NCBI RefSeq assembly: GCF_001403615.1
Contig: NZ_LN879457.1
Location: 1,524,910 to 1,588,909, forward strand
From: Desnuesiella massiliensis
GTDB lineage: Bacteria; Bacillota; Clostridia; Clostridiales; Clostridiaceae
Direction of reading: 5' to 3'
DNA: 64,000 bases
Part shown: positions 62,790 through 64,000 of the stretch, in pieces
How positions within the stretch are numbered: the first letter of the stretch is position 1
Layout of the letters: the number at the start of each line of letters is the position of its first letter
The notes under the pieces: model-generated
The model's input: only the letters and a program-made list of their open reading frames with translations
The model's database searches: none
What the model was told of the DNA's origin: nothing
Translations under genes and position numbers: made by a program

Positions 62790-63680
62790 TTAAAAATTAT
62801 GCTCCCAATTTTCATTAAATTTAAATACCTTAGCTGGTCTAAAGGGTTTACCCTCTATTTTTTCATCAGTTTCTATAATCATTTCTCCCATTTTTCTTCT
62901 GAAGTTTAAAATTTCTCTTCCCATTATTGCTTCATAGACATTCTGCAGTTCCTTTACAGTGAATACTCTTGGTAAAAGGTTAAAAGCAATTGGTGTATAC
63001 TCTACTTTATTTCTTAATCTATCTATTCCATAATCTAATATCTTATAGTGATCAAAAGCTAATTCCTCTGTAGAGTTATTTAATAATTTATAATCCGTTT
63101 CCTTTCTTTTAAAGATGTCTCTTCCGATTTTCTCTGTTACTTCATAATTCATTATTATTGTCTCATCAATAGATTTAAGAGATAGAAGATGCTTGTTTTC
63201 TATATATTTCTCATACTTTTCAGAGCTAATAAGAGTTTTATCTATCCAAAACCATTGACTTTTCTTTTGTAAATCTACTTCTTTTAACCTTATGCTGCTC
63301 TTTTCCACCAAAGCAATATTTCCTACACTAATAACCCTTGTTCTTTTATCTCTACCAACATCTCCAAAAGTATAGAGTTGCTCTGTATAAACATTGTCTA
63401 TTCCCGTTTTTTCCTTAAGTGTCCTCTTAGCAGCAGCCTCTAAGCTTTCTTCTATGCCAACAAACCCACCTGGAAGAGCCCACTTATCTATATAGGGATA
63501 GTCATCTCTTTTAATCAAAATAACCTGCATTCCTCTTTTTGGTACCTTCCGAAGACTATCTTCTTCCTTATCAGCGGTTGTAAATATTATTATGTCATTT
63601 GTAACACTTGGTCTTTTATAATCATTCTCATCATAATCTTTTAGAAACTCTTCTTCCTTATCTATAAAATGTTTATCCAA
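62790..63680 (-). CDS. NrtR-like Nudix transcriptional regulator of NAD metabolism
   Basis: About 296 residues. The N-terminal Nudix domain (about 25-165) has GGFVGIEESLEAAAKRTLKE and KTGI; two key acidic positions of the Nudix box (RE and EE) are Thr and Lys, so hydrolysis is probably lost. The C-terminal 100 residues (LLPRVFTVKELQNVYEAIMG, LNFRRKMGEMI) form the winged helix of NrtR regulators, which bind ADP-ribose. It heads the NAD-salvage operon and has a palindrome upstream. I use TTG at 63680, preceded by GAGGTGG; GTG at 63692 lies inside that site. Confidence 0.87.
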   Translation of the reverse strand: MDKHFIDKEEEFLKDYDENDYKRPSVTNDIIIFTTADKEEDSLRKVPKRGMQVILIKRDDYPYIDKWALPGGFVGIEESLEAAAKRTLKEKTGIDNVYTEQLYTFGDVGRDKRTRVISVGNIALVEKSSIRLKEVDLQKKSQWFWIDKTLISSEKYEKYIENKHLLSLKSIDETIIMNYEVTEKIGRDIFKRKETDYKLLNNSTEELAFDHYKILDYGIDRLRNKVEYTPIAFNLLPRVFTVKELQNVYEAIMGREILNFRRKMGEMIIETDEKIEGKPFRPAKVFKFNENWEHNF

Positions 63681-63712
63681 ATTATTTTCCACCTCAACTT
63701 AATCTCAATTAG

Positions 63713-63733
63713 ATAATATCAATTTGATATTAT
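63713..63733. promoter_or_regulatory. predicted NrtR operator
   Basis: A perfect 9-3-9 inverted repeat, ATAATATCA then ATT then TGATATTAT, directly downstream of the -10 box and about 30 bases before the regulator start. Position and symmetry fit autorepression. Confidence 0.65.
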
Positions 63734-63739
63734 GTATTT

Positions 63740-63768
63740 ATAATACAACCTATTCCACTATATGTCAA
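63740..63768 (-). promoter_or_regulatory. sigma-A promoter of the NAD-salvage operon
   Basis: On the minus strand TTGACA (63768-63763), 17 bases and TATTAT (63745-63740). It points at the NrtR-like gene, and the palindrome at 63713-63733 overlaps the expected transcription start. Confidence 0.75.
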
Positions 63769-64000
63769 TAAGTTTTTTTGATTTTTCTTAATCATTGCAG
63801 TGAAAGCAAAAAAAGAAGGTGATACCCATCATCGTGAGATTCTCCATTACTATTTTGAATTATGAAGCTATGATATTGTAACACCAGCACTTACATATCC
63901 TACCACAGTAGATAATATTAAAGCAGTTCCTATTAGGGAATTTATATAGAATATGTTCAGTTACTCTCCTTGTTAAACAAGGGTCGCAAAAATCTTCATA
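63769..64000 (+). other. end of window, possible degenerate coding remnant
   Basis: From 63797 to 63949 one plus-strand frame reads AVKAKKEGDTHHREILHYYFEL, an in-frame TGA, then SYDIVTPALTYPTTVDNIKA and a final stop. Composition is protein-like but there is no start codon or ribosome binding site and I cannot name a family. It may be the remains of a broken gene. The last 50 bases show nothing clear. Confidence 0.25.

Noticed and set aside
63797..63949. Rubrerythrin remnant
   Set aside because: The fragment ends in YFEL as rubrerythrins do, but the preceding residues lack the cysteine pairs and ExxH motifs, so I would not name it.

Overview
The window reads as chromosomal DNA of a low-GC Gram-positive, most likely a Clostridium sensu stricto-type anaerobe. 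Support comes from very AT-rich intergenic DNA, strong purine-rich ribosome binding sites, many GTG/TTG starts, a valS T-box leader, a Spo0E-like regulator, a LevR-type sigma-54 activator with a mannose-family PTS, and typical Firmicute Opp, DegV, HelD and BceAB-like proteins. I found no rRNA, tRNA, CRISPR array, prophage or complete insertion sequence.

Layout. 1-7.2 kb: a small truncated gene and a complete oligopeptide ABC operon (oppABCDF, minus strand) with a CodY-box-like site upstream. 7.2-13 kb: small membrane protein, aldo/keto reductase, amino-acid permease with DegV, a 55-residue zinc-ribbon protein and a cytosine-deaminase-like amidohydrolase. 13.1-21.1 kb: two paralogous heterodimeric multidrug ABC exporters in tandem, one led by a MarR gene with a large inverted-repeat operator. 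21.3-26.7 kb: LemA/TPM pair, GNAT, HelD, Spo0E-like protein and a 38-residue membrane peptide. 26.9-33.8 kb: sigma-54 activator, its UAS and -24/-12 promoter, then PTS EIIA-EIIB-EIIC-EIID and a BtpA/SgcQ protein. A perfect 395-bp tandem duplication leaves a broken extra copy of the EIID start.

33.9-40.7 kb: a secreted helical-repeat protein divergent from a single-module NRPS (condensation, adenylation, carrier, terminal reductase; binding-pocket code close to ornithine/lysine), followed by a MATE exporter. This is the best candidate for an undescribed small-molecule system. 40.7-45.6 kb: Gfo/Idh/MocA oxidoreductase, type II pantothenate kinase, and valS with its T-box. 45.7-53 kb: BceAB-like ABC pair, YdeI-like protein with a non-ATG start, a two-component system with a SAM methyltransferase, ArsR-DUF2087, an unknown protein and an M29 aminopeptidase. 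53.4-59 kb: small metabolic and regulatory genes, two acetyltransferase-type genes, a possibly leaderless ArsR gene, a cupin, uracil-DNA glycosylase, and a nested inverted repeat.

59.1-63.7 kb: an NAD-salvage operon (NrtR-like regulator, short PRPP-synthetase-like protein, nicotinamidase, NAMPT-fold phosphoribosyltransferase, NadE). It is preceded by a consensus promoter and a 9-3-9 palindrome, and the genes together describe a nicotinamide-to-NAD route. Functions are inferred from motifs and context by eye; no database search was run.
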